Positions 35,507 through 48,133 are shown, counted from the first letter of the stretch. The stretch: 64,000 nucleotides of DNA from Adiantum capillus-veneris (GCA_014529385.2 CM043953.1:90587842-90651841); one strand, 5' to 3'. The notes: a model not told the origin generated them from the sequence alone. Translations and numbers: made by a program.

Positions 35507-37956
35507 TTATTGTAGGTCTCGGCTATACTCATTTGCAGCGAAGATCTTCCTGTGTACCTTAAGTACCAGGGGACTTTTTGATCTTCCCTCAATTACCTTG
35601 AAAGGTTCTTTTTCCGTGGAAGTATGTACAGTGTTATTGTAGGCATACTCCACTAAGGGTAAGTACTTCTCCCATTGGGACCTTTGATCTACTTCTGTAA
35701 CATAGGCTTTTAGTAGATCAAGAATTGTTAGTTTAGCTATTTTACTTTGGCCATTCGTTTGTGGATGACATGCCGAAGAGAAGTTTAGCCTTGTCCCTAA
35801 ATTCTCAAAGAGACCCTTCCAAAAATTACTGGTCATTCTAAGATCTCTATCCGACACTATGGACATTGGAAAGCCATGGTACTTGAAGATTTGTGAAATG
35901 AAGAGGGTTGCCATTTCATGGGCTTTGACAGTCTTTTTGACAAGTATAAAATGAGCTTGTTTGCTAAACCTGTCTACTATCATCCATATTCCTCTATTCC
36001 CATAGATAGGCTTAGGCAATTCAAAGGTAAAATCCATGGATATGCTCTCCCATGGTGAATTACGGATTGGCAAAGGTTGAAGCAATCCAAGTTGCTTCCC
36101 TCTATCAAACTTCCTCTTTTGGCATACCACACATTTAGAAACATACTCTTGTATGTTTGATTTCATGGTAGGCCAATAGAAATATGTTTCAATCCCTTTT
36201 AGGGTAGACTGAAATCCCTCTATGCCTCGCATAAGGAGGAGCATGAGATTCACACATTCCTTTCTCACGTAGTGAGTGAGTAATGCATAGTCTATTGCCA
36301 TAGAGAAGATAACCATCTTGTAAAGTAAATGGTTTCTCTTTCTTCCCTAATGCAGGGGCTGAAATCACATCTCTAAAATTGGGATCAATAGCATACTCAT
36401 CTATCATGGAAGATAGATCATTGTGAGTTGCTATGGAAACCGCATTCACTCTCGGCCGTCTTAAGAGTGCATCAGCTACTTGATTATGCTTGCGAGCAAC
36501 GTGAGCAATATGAAAATGAAATTGAAAAAGGAAATTTTCCCACCTCATTTGTTTGTCGGAGAGCTTGGTCTGCATCATGAAGTACTTAAGACTTTGGTGA
36601 TCCGTCCGCAAAATGAAAGGAGTCCCCAATAAATAGTGCTTCCATGAGTCTAAGGCATGTAGAACTGTGAGGAGTTCCTTTTCATATATGCCCAGAGCTT
36701 GCTCAATAGGGTCAAGCCTTCGACTTTTATAGGCTATGGCGTGCCCTTCTTGGAGCAAAACAGCTCCAAGGCAATTACCACAAGCGTCACATTGGACCTC
36801 AAATGGCTTTGAGAGATCCGGCAATGTAAGCAGAGGGTGAGAGATAAGCTTTTCAAAATCATTGTTCTCCTTGGTAGACCATGTATACCTAACTTTTTTA
36901 TTTGTTAGGTCATGTAATGGTCCCGCAATTTGTGAGAACTTTTCTATGAAGCATATATAGTATGCACACATACCTATAAAGCTTCTTAGTTCATGCGGAT
37001 TCCTTGGAATAAGCCATCCTTTTATTACCTCTAACTTTGATGGATCCATTTGGATGCCATCTTGAGAGATAATGTGACCTAAATACTAAATCTCTTGTAA
37101 GAAAAATTCACTTTTCTTTCGATTAATATAAAGTTTATTCTCTTTTAAGACTTGAAATACTACCTGGAGGTGTTGCTTGTGTTCGTCTAGTGAATTAGAG
37201 CAGATAATAATATCATCAAAGAACACTCCAGTAAAGGTTTGGTGAGGCCTAAATAGCTTCTCCATCAAGCGGTTGAATGTGGATGGTGCATTGGTCAAAA
37301 GGCATGACAATGTATTTGTAAAGACCAAACATAGTGCAAAATGCGGTCTTTACAATGTCTTGATCAACTATCCTTGTTTGATGGTAGCCAATTTTTAGGT
37401 CAATCCTACTGAAGTATGTGACCCTTGTAGCTTATCAAATAGGTCTTCTACCCATGGGATAGGAAACCTATTCGACAATGATCCTATTTATGCTCTATAG
37501 TCAACACGCATACAATATGTGCCATCTCTCTTTTGCACTAATAACACGGGTGAGCAAAATGGGGATGAGCTAGGCCTAAGCATGCCCTTCTCAACTAACT
37601 CATGCACTTGCCGCATAATCTCCTCTTGTTGAGCTTCAGAAACTCTAGAAGGAGGTTTATTAGGCGGTGAACTTCCTGGAAGAAGTTCAACTGCATGGTC
37701 ATCATTGCCTCGTTTAGGAGGTAGTTCACAAGGGATGTCGTCAATAAAAACATCTTGAAATCCCTTGAGAAAATTGGATAACTCTAGTTCCTTGTGATTG
37801 TTTATATTTTCTTTTGCTAAAGCATTAGGTTCATTTTGAGAATCTTTAACAAAAATCATGTACATGGAAATAGAGCTCTTTATTGACTTATTGAAACCTT
37901 GCGTATGTACAATGGGTATAGTGTTACCCATATCTTTGGCATCTATGTACATATAC
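35507..37956 (-). pseudogene. Chromovirus pol, left copy (RT, RNase H, integrase)
   Basis: Minus strand. 37961-37488 carries the pre-RT region ending at VLLVQKRDGTYCMRVDYRA. RT continues with [12 protein letters not shown] and VFFDDIIICSNS (Asp pair) at 37328-37086. The RNase H and connection region (EVQCDACGNCLGAVLLQEG, AIAYKSRRL, LRTDHQSLKYFM) is in 37049-36330. Integrase zinc finger and core are in 36316-35507 (CVVCQKRKFDRGKQL, SMDFTFELP, VDRFSKQAHFI, IVSDRDLRMTSNFW, YHPQ-like CHPQTNGQS). Breaks: stops near 37490 and 37085 and a frame change near 36310. Gag and protease are missing because the text starts abruptly at 37956 against LTR B. Family role: reverse transcription and integration. 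Confidence 0.92.
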
Positions 37957-39337
37957 TTCAAAAGAGAGAGAAATTAAGCTATTGACAATACCAGATTTAC
38001 ATGGAGCCGGTCCCCCCTCCAAAAGGCTTTGTATTATAGGTTTTCCTGCATCAAGGGAGACATTTTACAATAAAATTCTTTGTGTTTCTTCAATAACTAG
38101 CTAGTGCAATGAAGATGGAACCTTCAAGCACTACGCAAACACTTATAAAACACATCAATTCCCTCACGGTCTCAAACCCAAGACCTCACACACCTTCGAA
38201 GATGGTGAGAGCTAGTGGGGTATGAGAGTAGATTGAGAGGAAGAAGGAGTAGTCTTACGAGAAAGAAGTAATCTCCTCACATAATCACTCATGAAATCTT
38301 AACATAGCTTAGTAATTAGCATGGTAGAGGAGATAAGCATGCATTGAAGCTTGGTTCTTGGTTGGATTTGCATCACAAACCAAGAGTTTTTTGTGTAGGC
38401 CTCCCTTCTCACAAGCTGATGAGCTTTCCATTAAAGCTTGAGAAGGAGAGAAAGAGTTTTCTTGCTTCATACATGAGCTAGTGTGAGTGTGTGTGGAATA
38501 ATGCCTTTGAAAAATCCACCCCCTATCTCTCTTGGTTGACCCCTCTTGCTAAATCCTCTTGCTGGCACCTCATTGGACCTCTCCAAACTTAGCCAATGAA
38601 AATTGAGAAGCATAAGTGATAGCCTTCTGACATGTGTCCCCTTTCCCCTTTTGTGAGAGCTTTAGGTAATTAAGTAATGCAGCTAAACTCTCATTGGACC
38701 CCTTTGTCTTCTGGCCAATAGGAATCAGGAAAGCCATTGGGCTGTTGAATGCTCATTGGACCCCTTGGGAGACTGTCCACTAGTCTTCTAAAGAGCTTAA
38801 TTCTTATTGGTTCTTTTATCAAGTGTTTTAAAATGAATTAATCTAAATGTACTCTAGCCTAATTCTCATAGGTCCACCTCTATGGCCATCCAATAGGATT
38901 TGAGTGCACCTTGTGGGCAATTGGCCTAGGGAGCTGACATGCATCCCTCATTCCCTTTGTGTAAAGGGAGCCTGTGAGTGTGTGTGTGTGTGAGTGTGTG
39001 TGTGTGTGTTTCTCTCTCATCCCCTACTTACAGGGCTTGCCCCCTCCTATGTAGGAGCCTTGAAGACTTTTTTGGCACACTCACAAAGCATCCAATTTTA
39101 CTAAGCTTGAGCATTGGACACAACCTTCGCATTTTGGAAGTCTTAATGGGCTGAACATTAGGGTCTTTAAAGCCCATTGTTGCACATTGCTCTTTTGCAG
39201 ATGGCCCCCCCTTTGGATCCCTGTTTTCCCTCTTTTGGATCCCTACTGTGGCCGGTCTGTCAGCTTAACCAATATTCTAGCTTTTTCTCCCCTAGATTAA
39301 CATGAGAAAATCATTTAGGATAATTAGATATTAGTTA
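37957..39337 (-). repeat. Chromovirus LTR B, truncated, with attached 3' UTR fragment
   Basis: Collinear with 33605-35099 of the LTR A region, so about 155 bp of the LTR's own 3' end are missing at 37957. In minus sense LTR B feeds straight into the left pol text, so I read it as the 5' LTR of the left copy after a deletion of the LTR end, gag and protease. Its far end runs past the LTR start into 45 bp of another copy's 3' UTR (to TTAGTTAT at 39337) with a 28-bp loss. Confidence 0.8.
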
Positions 39338-39612
39338 TAGAGTTGGCCACCAAGCTAGGCATACAAGCCTATGAGATGGGAGATGTCCTACCCGCAGACA
39401 GTGCTTTCAAGGAGCAAGAAGCTTTAGTCACTCCCTTAATCGGGAAATTGAGGCTTCATGTTCAAAGCTATGTGGACAAAGAGGACTTCTTTATCTCTTC
39501 TCTCAAGCATGAGGATGTAATCCTAGGGGCACCATGGTTTGATCGCCTGGCTGTGTTAAATTCCCTGAAAGGAGAATCTCCTTTAAGTTTAGGGAAAAAG
39601 ACATCTATATAG
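39338..39612 (+). pseudogene. Chromovirus protease, N-terminally truncated (right copy)
   Basis: Plus strand, opening at the junction with LTR B. Text VATKLGIQAYEMGD, then LRLHVQSYVDKEDFFIS and VILGAPWFDRL is the C-terminal part of the chromovirus aspartic protease: flap region and the ILGxPW motif. The active-site D-S/T-G that should precede it is missing, as is all of gag. The frame is open to a TAG at 39610-39612. It would have cut Gag-Pol. Continues into the RT region of the same element. Confidence 0.85.
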
Positions 39613-41240
39613 ATGCTAAGGAAATGGGTAACACTATCCCCATTGTACATACACCAGCTTTCAACAAGTCAATAAAGAGCTCTATTTCCATGTACATGAT
39701 TTTTGTTAAAGATTCTCAAAATGAACCTAATGCTTTAGCAAAAGCAAATAAAAGCAACAAAAAGGAATTAGAGTTATCCAATTTTCTCAAGGGGTTTCAA
39801 GATGTTTTTATTGACGACATCCCTTGTGAGCTACCTCCTAAATGAGGTAATGATGACCATGCAATTGAACTTCTTCCAGGAAGTTCACCGCCTAACAAAC
39901 CTCCTTATAGAGTTTCTCAAGCTCAAAAAGAGGAGATAATGCGGCAAGTGCATGAGTTAGTTGAGAAGGGCATGGTTAGGCCTAGCTCATCTCCATTTTT
40001 CTCACTTGTGCTATTAGTGCAAAAGAAAGACGGCACATATTGTATGTGTGTCGACTATAGAGCACTAAATAGGATCACTATCAAGAATAGGTTTCCCGTT
40101 CCACGGGTAGAAGACCTATTTGATAAGCTACAAGGATCTACCTACTTCAGTAGGATTGACCTAAAAAGTGGCTATCATCAAATAAGGATAGTTGATCAAG
40201 ACATTGTAAAGACCGCATTTCGCACCACATTTGGTCTTTATCAATACATTGTCATGTCTTTTGGCTTGACCAATGCACCAACCACATTCAACCGCTTGAT
40301 GGAGAAGCTGTTCAGGCCTCATCGAACCTTCAGTGGAGTGTTCTTTGATGATATTATCATCTACTCTAATTCATTAGACGAACACAAGCAACACCTCCAG
40401 GTAATATTTCAAGTTTTAAGAGAGAATAACTTTATGTTAATCGAAAGAAAAGTGAATTTTTCTTGCAAGAGATTCAGTATTTAGGTCACATTATCTCTCA
40501 AGATGGCATCCAAATTGGATCCATCCAAGTTAGAGGTAATAAAAGGATGGCCTAAACCAAGGAATCTTCATGAACTAAGAAGCTTTATAGGTATGTGTGC
40601 ATACTATAGACGCTTCATAGAAAAGTTCTCACAAATTGTGGGACCATTACATGACCTAAAAAAGAAAAGCATTAGGTACACATGGTCTACTAAGGAGAAC
40701 AATGCTTTCGAAAATCTTAAAGAAAAGCTTATCTCTCAACCTGTGCTTACACTACCGGATCTCTCAAAACCATTTGAGGTCCAATGTGATGCTTGTGGTG
40801 ATTGCCTTGGATCTTTTTTGCTCCAAGAAGGGCATGCCATAGGCTATGAGAGTCGAAGGCTCAACCTTGTTGAGCAAGCTCTAGGCATATATGAAAAGGA
40901 ACTCCTTGCAGTTCTACATGCCTTAGACTCATGGAAGCACTATTTATTGGAGACTCCTTTCATTCTGCGAACGGATCACCAAAGTCTTAAGTACTTCATG
41001 ACGCAGACCAAGCTCTCCGACAAACAAATGAGGTGGGCAAATTTCCTTTCGCAATTTCATTTTCATATTGCTCACATTGATGGCAAGCATAATCAAGTAG
41101 CTGATGCACTCTCAAGACGGCCGAGAGTGAATGAGGTTTCCATAGCAACTCACAATGATCTATCTTCAATGATAGATGAGTATGCTATTGATCCCGATTT
41201 TAGAGATGTGATTTCAGCCCTTGCATTAGGGAAGAAAGAA
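39613..41240 (+). pseudogene. Chromovirus reverse transcriptase and RNase H (right copy)
   Basis: 39624-39845 is the pre-RT spacer ending in a TGA where the left copy has CGA. 39939-40484 is RT: KKDGTYCMCVDYRALN, FSRIDLKSGYHQIRI, FGLTNAPTTFNRLM and FFDDIIIYSNS. A one-base loss near 40428 (left copy has one more A) shifts the frame before the thumb. 40503 onward resumes with SKLEVIKGWPKPRNLHELRSF and RNase H: EVQCDACGDCLGSFLLQEG, YEKELLAVLHALDSWKHYL, LRTDHQSLKYF, DGKHNQVADALSRR. All catalytic blocks are present, so this is a recently broken enzyme. It copies element RNA to DNA inside particles. Confidence 0.93.
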
Positions 41241-42334
41241 GAACCATTTACTTTACAAGATTGTTATCTTCTCTATGGCAATAGACTATGTGTTACTAAC
41301 TCACTACGTGAGAAAGTAATGTATAAATCTCATGCTCCACCTTATGCGGGGCATAGAGGGATTCAGTCTACCTTAAAGGGAATTGAAACATATTTCTATT
41401 GGCCTACCATGAAAGCGAACATACAAGAGTATTTTTCTAAATGTGTGGTATGCCAAAAGACAAAATTTGATAGAGGGAAGCAACTTGGATTGCTTCAACC
41501 CTTGCCAATCCCTAATTCACCCATGGGAGAGCATATCCATGGATTTTATCTTTGGATTGCCTAAGTCTATCCATGGGAATACGGGAATATGGACGATAGT
41601 AGACAGGTTCAGTACAAGCTCATTTTATACCTGTCAAAAAGACTATCAAAGCCCATCAAATGGCAACCCTCTTCATTTCACAAATTTTCAAGTACCATGG
41701 CTTGCCAATGTCCATAGTGTCGGATAGAGATCCTAGAATGACCAGTAATTTCTGGAAGGGTCTCTTTGAGAATTTAGGGACAAGGCTAAACTTCTCTTCG
41801 GCCTATCATCCACAAACGGATGGCCAAAGTGAAATAGCTAACCTAACCATTCTCGATCTACTAAAAGCCTATGTAACGAAAGTAGATCAAAGATCCCAAT
41901 GGGAGAAGTACTTACCCTTAGTGGAGTATGCTTACAATGACATTGTACATACTTCCACGGGAAAAGCACCTTTCGAGGTAATTGAGGGGAGATCAAAAAG
42001 TCCCTTGCTACTTAAGGTACATGGGAAGATCTTCGCTGTAGATGAGTATAGCCAAGACCTACAAGTATCTTTTCAAAAGATTAAGGATGCTATCTCTATC
42101 TCACAGCAAAGGCAAAAGGCTGCTGCTGACAAGCATAGAAGAGCCCAAGTCTTTAAAGAAAACGATTGGGTCTTATTAAAGTTTCCCAAGGCTCGATTAA
42201 GGCACACGACGGGCAAGAATCCTACGGGACACCAAAAGTACTATGCTCAGCTAGCAAAAAGGTACTATGGTCCCTTCCAGATTCTTAGGTCAATCAATGA
42301 GATGGCCTATCAACTCAAGTTGCCCAATCAGTAG
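41241..42334 (+). pseudogene. Chromovirus integrase (right copy)
   Basis: H2C2 zinc finger at 41337-41455 (H in GHRGI, then CVVCQK). The core is split over three frames: a one-base C gain near 41520 (left copy has CAC, here CACCC) and a two-base loss near 41615. First Asp in SMDFIFGLPKSI, second in VSDRDPRMTSNFW, Glu in HPQTDGQSEIANL. The C-terminal part 41900-42334 reads QWEKYLPLVEYAYND, then QRQKAAADKHRRA and LAKRYYGPFQILRSI, stopping at TAG 42332-42334 where the protein would run on. Integrase inserts element cDNA into nuclear DNA. Confidence 0.92.
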
Positions 42335-42355
42335 CTCATACACAATGATTTCCAT

Positions 42356-42619
42356 GTGAGCCTATTAAATCCTTACAAAGGAGAGCCGCCTCAAGAACCA
42401 ACTATCGAAGACCCACCGGAGATCGAGGACCAAGAGGAGGTGCTGCAGCCCGAGTCCGTTCTCCGACATGAAGACAAGGTATTAAGAGGCGGTAAGACTA
42501 TCCGAGGATATCTTATTAAGTTTAAGAATTATCCTTTTGAAGATGCTAGATGGATGCAAGGCATACAATTAAAGGATAACCTAAACCTTGTCAATGCTTA
42601 CAATGCTTCCCAAGAGTAA
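42356..42619 (+). pseudogene. Chromodomain, C-terminus of chromovirus integrase (right copy)
   Basis: An 87-codon frame in the same reading frame as the preceding integrase text, separated by one stop. It begins SLLNPYKGEPP, then VLRHEDKVLRGGKTIRGYLIKFKNYPFEDARWM, the chromodomain-like fold of chromoviruses that targets integration to marked chromatin. The aromatic cage is only partly conserved (Tyr and Trp seen), as is common for plant group II chromodomains. It ends with a normal stop at 42617-42619. The left copy lacks this domain. Confidence 0.88.
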
Positions 42620-43027
42620 GCAAATGTACAAAATGTTAAAAATAAACAAATTTTTTGTTTTATAAGACTCTCTTTTCTTTATTGTGCACAAAAATGAAGT
42701 AGTATGCATGCTTAGATCAAGTTTGTGGAGACGACGTCTCCCAAACACCAAGTAGAGCTTGTCACTCTACTATGGAAGACTGATAGGACTAATGTGTAGA
42801 CATGCTTGTGGCAGCCTCAGGCTCTCAAGCGCCAAATGGAATGATGTCGTAGGGTAACATAGGGATCCTCTACCCGCTAAGAAAAGGACTCGTGAATATG
42901 CTTTATCTTCTCTACACCATAGTCGAGGACGCCTATGATTTCAAGAGAGAGGTAATGTCATAATAATCAATATCTAATTCTCCTAAATGATTTTCTCCTG
43001 TTAAACTGATCATTTAATATGGGGAAG
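42620..43027 (+). other. 3' UTR of right chromovirus copy
   Basis: Non-coding, matching 35045-35420 on the opposite strand, ending in a purine tract TATGGGGAAG before LTR C. Confidence 0.75.
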
Positions 43028-43332
43028 TGCCAGGGGAGAAAAAGCTAGAATATTGGTTAAGCTAGCAGACCGGCCACAGTAGGGATCCAAAGGAGGGAAA
43101 ATAGGGATCCAAAGGGGGGGCCATCTACAAAAGAGCCATGTGCAACAATGGGCTAAAAAGACCCTAAGGTTCAGCCCATTTAGACTTCCAAAATGCTAAG
43201 GTTCCAAAATTCAAAGGTTGTGTCCAAAGGTCAACCTTAAGGGAATTGGATGCTTTGTGTGTGTACAAAAAAGTCTTTGCAATCCCTACTTGGGAGGGGG
43301 CGAGCCTTGCATGTAGGGGATGAGAGAGAAAG

Positions 43333-43364
<32 letters not shown>

Positions 43365-44560
43365 GCTCCCTTTACACAAAGGGAATGAGGGACACATGTC
43401 AGCTCCCTAGCCCAGATGCCCACAAGGTGTACCCAATTCCTATTGGATGGCCTTGGAGGTGGGCCAATGAGAATTAGGCTAAAGTAAATCTAGTTTAATT
43501 AATTTAAAAACACTTAATTAAAAAGAACCAATGAAAATTAAGTCTCCTGGATGACTATTGGACAGTCTCCCAAGGGGTCCAATGAGCATTCAGCAACCCA
43601 ATGGCTTGCCTGATTCCTATTGGCCAGGAGGCAAAGGGGTCCAATGAGAGTTTAGTTGAATTATTAAATTACCTAAAGCTCTCACAAAAGGGGAAAGGGG
43701 GACACATGTCAGAAGGCTATCACTTATGCTGCTTAATAGTCATTGGCTTGACCTGGGGAGGTCCAATGAGGGTAGAGCAAGAGCAAATAGCAAGAGGGCT
43801 CGCCCAAGAGAGAGAGGGGGCTGATTTTTGCAAGGCATTATCACACACACACTCTCACACAGTCTATGTGAGAATTAAAGAAGACTATCTCTTCCCAAGC
43901 TTTAATGGAGAACTCATCACTCACCTACTCCAAGCTTGTGAGATAGAAGCCCACATCGACACACTCTTGGCATGTGGATGCAAATCCAACCAAGAGCCAA
44001 GATTCAATGCATGCTCATCTCCTCTACCATGCTAATTACTAAGCGAAGCTATGCTAATATGAGTGATTATGTGAGGAGATGTACATCTTTCTCGTAAGAT
44101 ACTGCTTCTTCCTCTCAATCTACTCTCATACCCTGCTAGCTCTCACCATCTTCGAAGGTGTGTGACGTCTTCGGTCTGAGACCGGGGATAATTGATGTTG
44201 TGTTTGTTAAGTGTTTAGCTTAGTGCATGAAGCTTTCATCTTCATTGCACTAGCTAGTCTTGAAGGAACACAAAGAATTGTATTGTACAATGTCTCTCTT
44301 GATGGGAGAAACCATAATACAAAGCCTTTTGGAGGGGGGACCGGCTCCATGCAAATCCGGTCCTCAATTGTTGTCAATAGCTTAATTTCTCTCTCTTTTG
44401 AAAGTATTGTTCATGCTATCTAACTAGGTGTTATGCTTTTTATTGCTCTCTCCACCCAAGCACTCTTGTAATTCTCATTAGGAAGCTATTCTAATGAAAT
44501 GCCCACTATGTTCATGCTAATTTTTGCTACACACAAGTTTTTAGGCCATTAAATGTTACA
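43028..44560 (+). repeat. Chromovirus LTR C (3' LTR of right copy)
   Basis: 1533 bp, starting TGCCAGGGGAGAAAAAG and ending AAATGTTACA, in the opposite orientation to LTRs A and B. Right flank CTTAG does not match the left flank CTATA of LTR A. Confidence 0.88.
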
Positions 44561-44693
44561 CTTAGAGTACATCTTCTACAAAGCATACTGGTCCATTTTT
44601 TCATCACTTGAGCATTTTTCTATGTTGACTTTGCCTTTGTCTCCATCTTTATTTTTTTTGTTTTAACAAAACACCAACAATTAGAGTCATGAT
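44561..44693 (-). pseudogene. Copia gag fragment, distal part (split by insertion)
   Basis: In minus sense the text after the target duplication continues a zinc knuckle (His, then DSNCW) and a Lys-rich tail. The upstream part lies beyond the inserted element at 48362. Truncated at 44561 by LTR C. Confidence 0.6.
44689..44693. other. Target site duplication, left (ATGAT)
   Basis: ATGAT immediately before the LTR start at 44694, identical to 48357-48361. Confidence 0.9.
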
Positions 44694-44918
44694 TGTTGAG
44701 GTAGAGGCATTGCGTCTTTGCCCGGGGCCGGACGTCTGGTGTCGTTCGACCGCCCACTATATGTACATACACATTCCTTATATTTCATATACACAAAGAA
44801 TAAGGAGCTCCTCACCACATTCTTAGAGGCTCCTCCACCCACACAGTGTGTCTTCTACTCTTCTCCTCCCTCGCACTCGCACGCACCACACATCGCTTCC
44901 ACACCTAGCACTCTTATA
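44694..44918 (+). repeat. 5' LTR of short copia element
   Basis: Ends CTCTTATA where the other copy has CTCTCACA, so the terminal CA has mutated to TA. Confidence 0.9.
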
Positions 44919-44922
44919 AGTG

Positions 44923-44932
44923 CTATCAGAGC
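44923..44932 (+). promoter_or_regulatory. Primer-binding site, initiator-Met tRNA type
   Basis: CTATCAGAGC, four bases after the LTR end. Confidence 0.85.
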
Positions 44933-46785
44933 TTCGACTTTGGGCGGGTGTAGTGTGATGGTCGAGTCGATGGCTTTGCAAGGACACGCGTGTTAATGAC
45001 ATTGGATTTAACAAGAGAAGGGAGAAGGTAGCAGCTTAGCAACATGTGCACAAGCGGTTTTTCTCGTGTACATAGAAGCTTCTACGCCAGCATTGTGTGC
45101 ACACAGATTGCAGTGCAAGAGAAGCCCACATTGCAGATCTTAGCTTAGACATATATATTCAGCTTGTATAGAGATTTAGTAGCAAGCCATTGCTAAATTT
45201 TGTAGAGAAGAAACAGGAGCAAGAAGTGCTACAGCTCGTTTTTTTTTGTTTTCGACTCTCGATACAATGTTTTCCATTTTTTGAAATTTTGATTAGAATT
45301 ATAGCAAGTGCAACAACAGCAAGTTTGTCCTGCATATTTGGGTCAAAAATGGATGTTTTTACCAACTTATCTCTCACACTCGGATATATGTGATCCAGGA
45401 GTCTATCCTAGGGTTTTGTCACATTCTAGAGGTGCTACTCATATCAAAAATTTTGAAATTGTAAGCATTGAATTTTATGCAGCAACCTCGACATATCGAA
45501 GCTTGGAAATTTGATTCCTACGTTGCAGAGAATTATGCGGTTTCCATCTATGGCTATGTATAGCACACTATGGTGCTATTTGAGAGGGAATTCACCTTGC
45601 TTTTTTGTATATAAGTGATACTTTGGGATGTGACTTTTGGATTGTTACACATCTAAATGTGGTTTCGTATGCATTGTATGACTATGTGGGGTGTTCAAGA
45701 GAGTGGTTTTAGCACGATTTTGTGCAATCTATGCTATGTATGCATTTGCGAAGACACCTTGAGCTAGGTATAGCTTGCAGGTACTTGGTTCATAGGTATA
45801 CAGGTGTTTCGAACAGGTAGAGTTGTCCATAGATCAAGAGTGAGCTCGATTGACACGCTTATGATACATGTATGCCATATGTGGATTTTGATTGGACAAA
45901 TTGATCTCAAAAAGGTTTATGCGCTTCCACATGTTTTGTCTTGATTCTCTTCGTCGTGCTTGGAGAGCGTTTAGTCACTTTTGACTTGGTGTATGATATC
46001 TGTGGATGGGAGACCGGGTCTCTGTTTTGCGCATTATCAAAATGGCATAATTGATGCATTTTACGCATGGTTTGTGTTGCCGATTTTTTATGGTTGAGAA
46101 GTTTTGAGTTTTTACTCCGTTTACAAAGAAAACTATGTTGAATTTTTCCAAGATTCTTGTCATGTTTTAAGCATATCAACAATTTTTCTCTATGATGGTT
46201 TAGTGGTCAAGTTTGACAGTGATCGAGTGTTTACTCTCACTTTGATAGATTTTGTCAGTTTGTACACAGATTGTTATGTACCCACTCTCGTAGGAGTGAG
46301 AGTTGCATATGCTTGTGTGGCTACAAACAGATAGTCATATGCTTTATAGGTTTCACAGGTTTTTGAATATTTTTGCAGGCCGTTTCTCTTATGGGATGCA
46401 TTTTGAGCTTGCTTGCCCACTATTTGTGTATATGGTTATGCGCTTTATGCTCGGTTGAGTTGTTTGTCTCAAATTGTGTTCTTGTAGATATAGTAGATTA
46501 TGGAGCTAATTTTATGCATATGTGAGCATAAATTTTGATGTGTTTGATCATGCTTTTCATGATTGTGTGATCGTCAAGTGATCTCCCACTTTGTTGCCAG
46601 TTTGGCATGGTCTATGTTTGAGCTTTTGTTGGAGTTCTTTACTCAATTTACAGGGGAGACTGCCAAATTTGTCCTAGGATTTCTTGCCATAGTTTGATTC
46701 TATGGCATCCACCTAGTAGACACGTGTGAGAGTTTAGAGTCTACGGTGATGATTCATGAGAGATGGCGGTCTCGTAGTTGCTGAT
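44933..46785 (+). other. 5' internal region of short copia element
   Basis: About 1.85 kb where leader and gag are expected. Only short frames are seen on the plus strand and no UBN2 motif is recognisable, so gag is deleted or eroded beyond recognition. Confidence 0.55.
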
Positions 46786-47240
46786 ATATACGTTGTTGGC
46801 ATTGTGGTCACACTAGGCACATTAGATGTCATTGTTTTAAACCTATGATATAGCATTAGAGATCTATGTGTGATATACATGAGGTTTGATACATGCTAGA
46901 GCAATGGCTTCATATGCCAGTGATAGTGATGTCATGTTTCCCTTTAGCGTTCCTCCTCCTTACATGTCTTCTAGAGGTGACACACCTTCCCGTTGGTTGC
47001 TAGATAAGGACTCGCAGTTTTCCACGTCACATTGCATCATAAGTGGTTCAACACATTCTCTGGTGGGAGCTTTGGTTGTGTGCACTTGGATGATGATTCA
47101 TCGTTTGACATTGCAGGTGCAGGAGATGTTTGCTTAACATTGCCCAGTGGTGCATCATGTATGCTACGACATGTGCACTATGTTCCTCAACTTAGACAGA
47201 GTTTCATCTCAGTGAGACAGTTAGCAAATTATGGGTGTTA
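46786..47240 (+). pseudogene. Zinc knuckle and protease region of short copia element
   Basis: 46793-46834 encodes the intact knuckle CWHCGHTRHIRCHC. 46886 onward gives TPSRWLLDKDSQF, where the copia protease active site D-S/T-G is expected but D-K-D is seen. After a frame change near 47030 the text HHKWFNTFSGGSFG, VHLDDDSSFDIAGAGDV and LRHVHYVPQLRQSFISVRQL matches the conserved remainder of the protease and GAG-pre-integrase linker, ending in TAA at 47239. Retropepsin activity is very unlikely. The knuckle and protease show that this was once a normal gag-pol element. Confidence 0.8.
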
Positions 47241-48121
47241 AACACTACTTAGAGAGCAATCTTTCCGGATGCATTGTGTTTCATTAGTGATTTCTATAGG
47301 AGCACGCAGTGTCTTGATATATCCTATGCGTGTATCTAAGGTTCAAGATGTCATGGTCTCACTTTTGGTTCTGGCATGCATTAAGCAAGAGACAAGACAT
47401 GTCTCTTTCGCAAGTGAGCTCCACCATGCTCACGAGACAGAGAATTTAGTTGTGCATGAAGTGCTAGTAGACTCTGTAGAGACGGAGGTAGAGTGGTAGT
47501 GCTCTAGTGAGACATAGCAGGTATTGTCAGAGTTTGTGCAGACAGAGGTAGAGCAGGCCTGCTCCCTAGAGACAGAGGTAGAGATGATGGACATGGAATT
47601 CTTTGATATGCTCATGCTAGATGCTGAGATGAGTTGATTCCAAGATGCATGGTCCTGCCTATGGGTGAGAGGAATGTAGCCATCCCAATGTCCACATTGA
47701 CACATCCATACGCAATGAGTAGTCATGATGATGCAGTACATGCAGATAGCGCAGAGGAGGCTAGGACAGCCAAGTTTGTGTAGATTTTGTCAGCATTCGA
47801 GCTTCTCATGTATAATCTACTAGTGTCAAGGCTTGACCTAGAAACTGTAGTGGGAGCATTTGCAACAAGGATTGTCAGTCGTACGGTGACTAACACTAGC
47901 ATGATGCGTAGTGGAGTTTTGCAGACCATATAGAGTAGTCTACGGGGTTTACATGCAGGCTCTAGCGTGGGTATGCAGGCTCGCCTATCCCTCAACCCAA
48001 TACGGTTTCATGTAGATCAATTGAGCGAGACGATGGGCATAGGTTGAGAGAGTCTCTCACCTATTTTCTTGTACATACTAGTAGTTTAGCCAGTAGCACG
48101 CACTTGTCGATGCAACACCTT
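47241..48121 (+). other. 3' internal region of short copia element
   Basis: Short frames only. 47480-47590 has irregular repeats of 'AGAGACAGAGGTAGAG(T/C)(G/A)'. No pol domain. Confidence 0.55.
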
Positions 48122-48133
48122 TAAGTGGGAGAT

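Noticed and set aside
44924-44932. Possible tRNA gene fragment
   Set aside because: It is the retroelement primer-binding site next to the LTR, complementary to a tRNA end.
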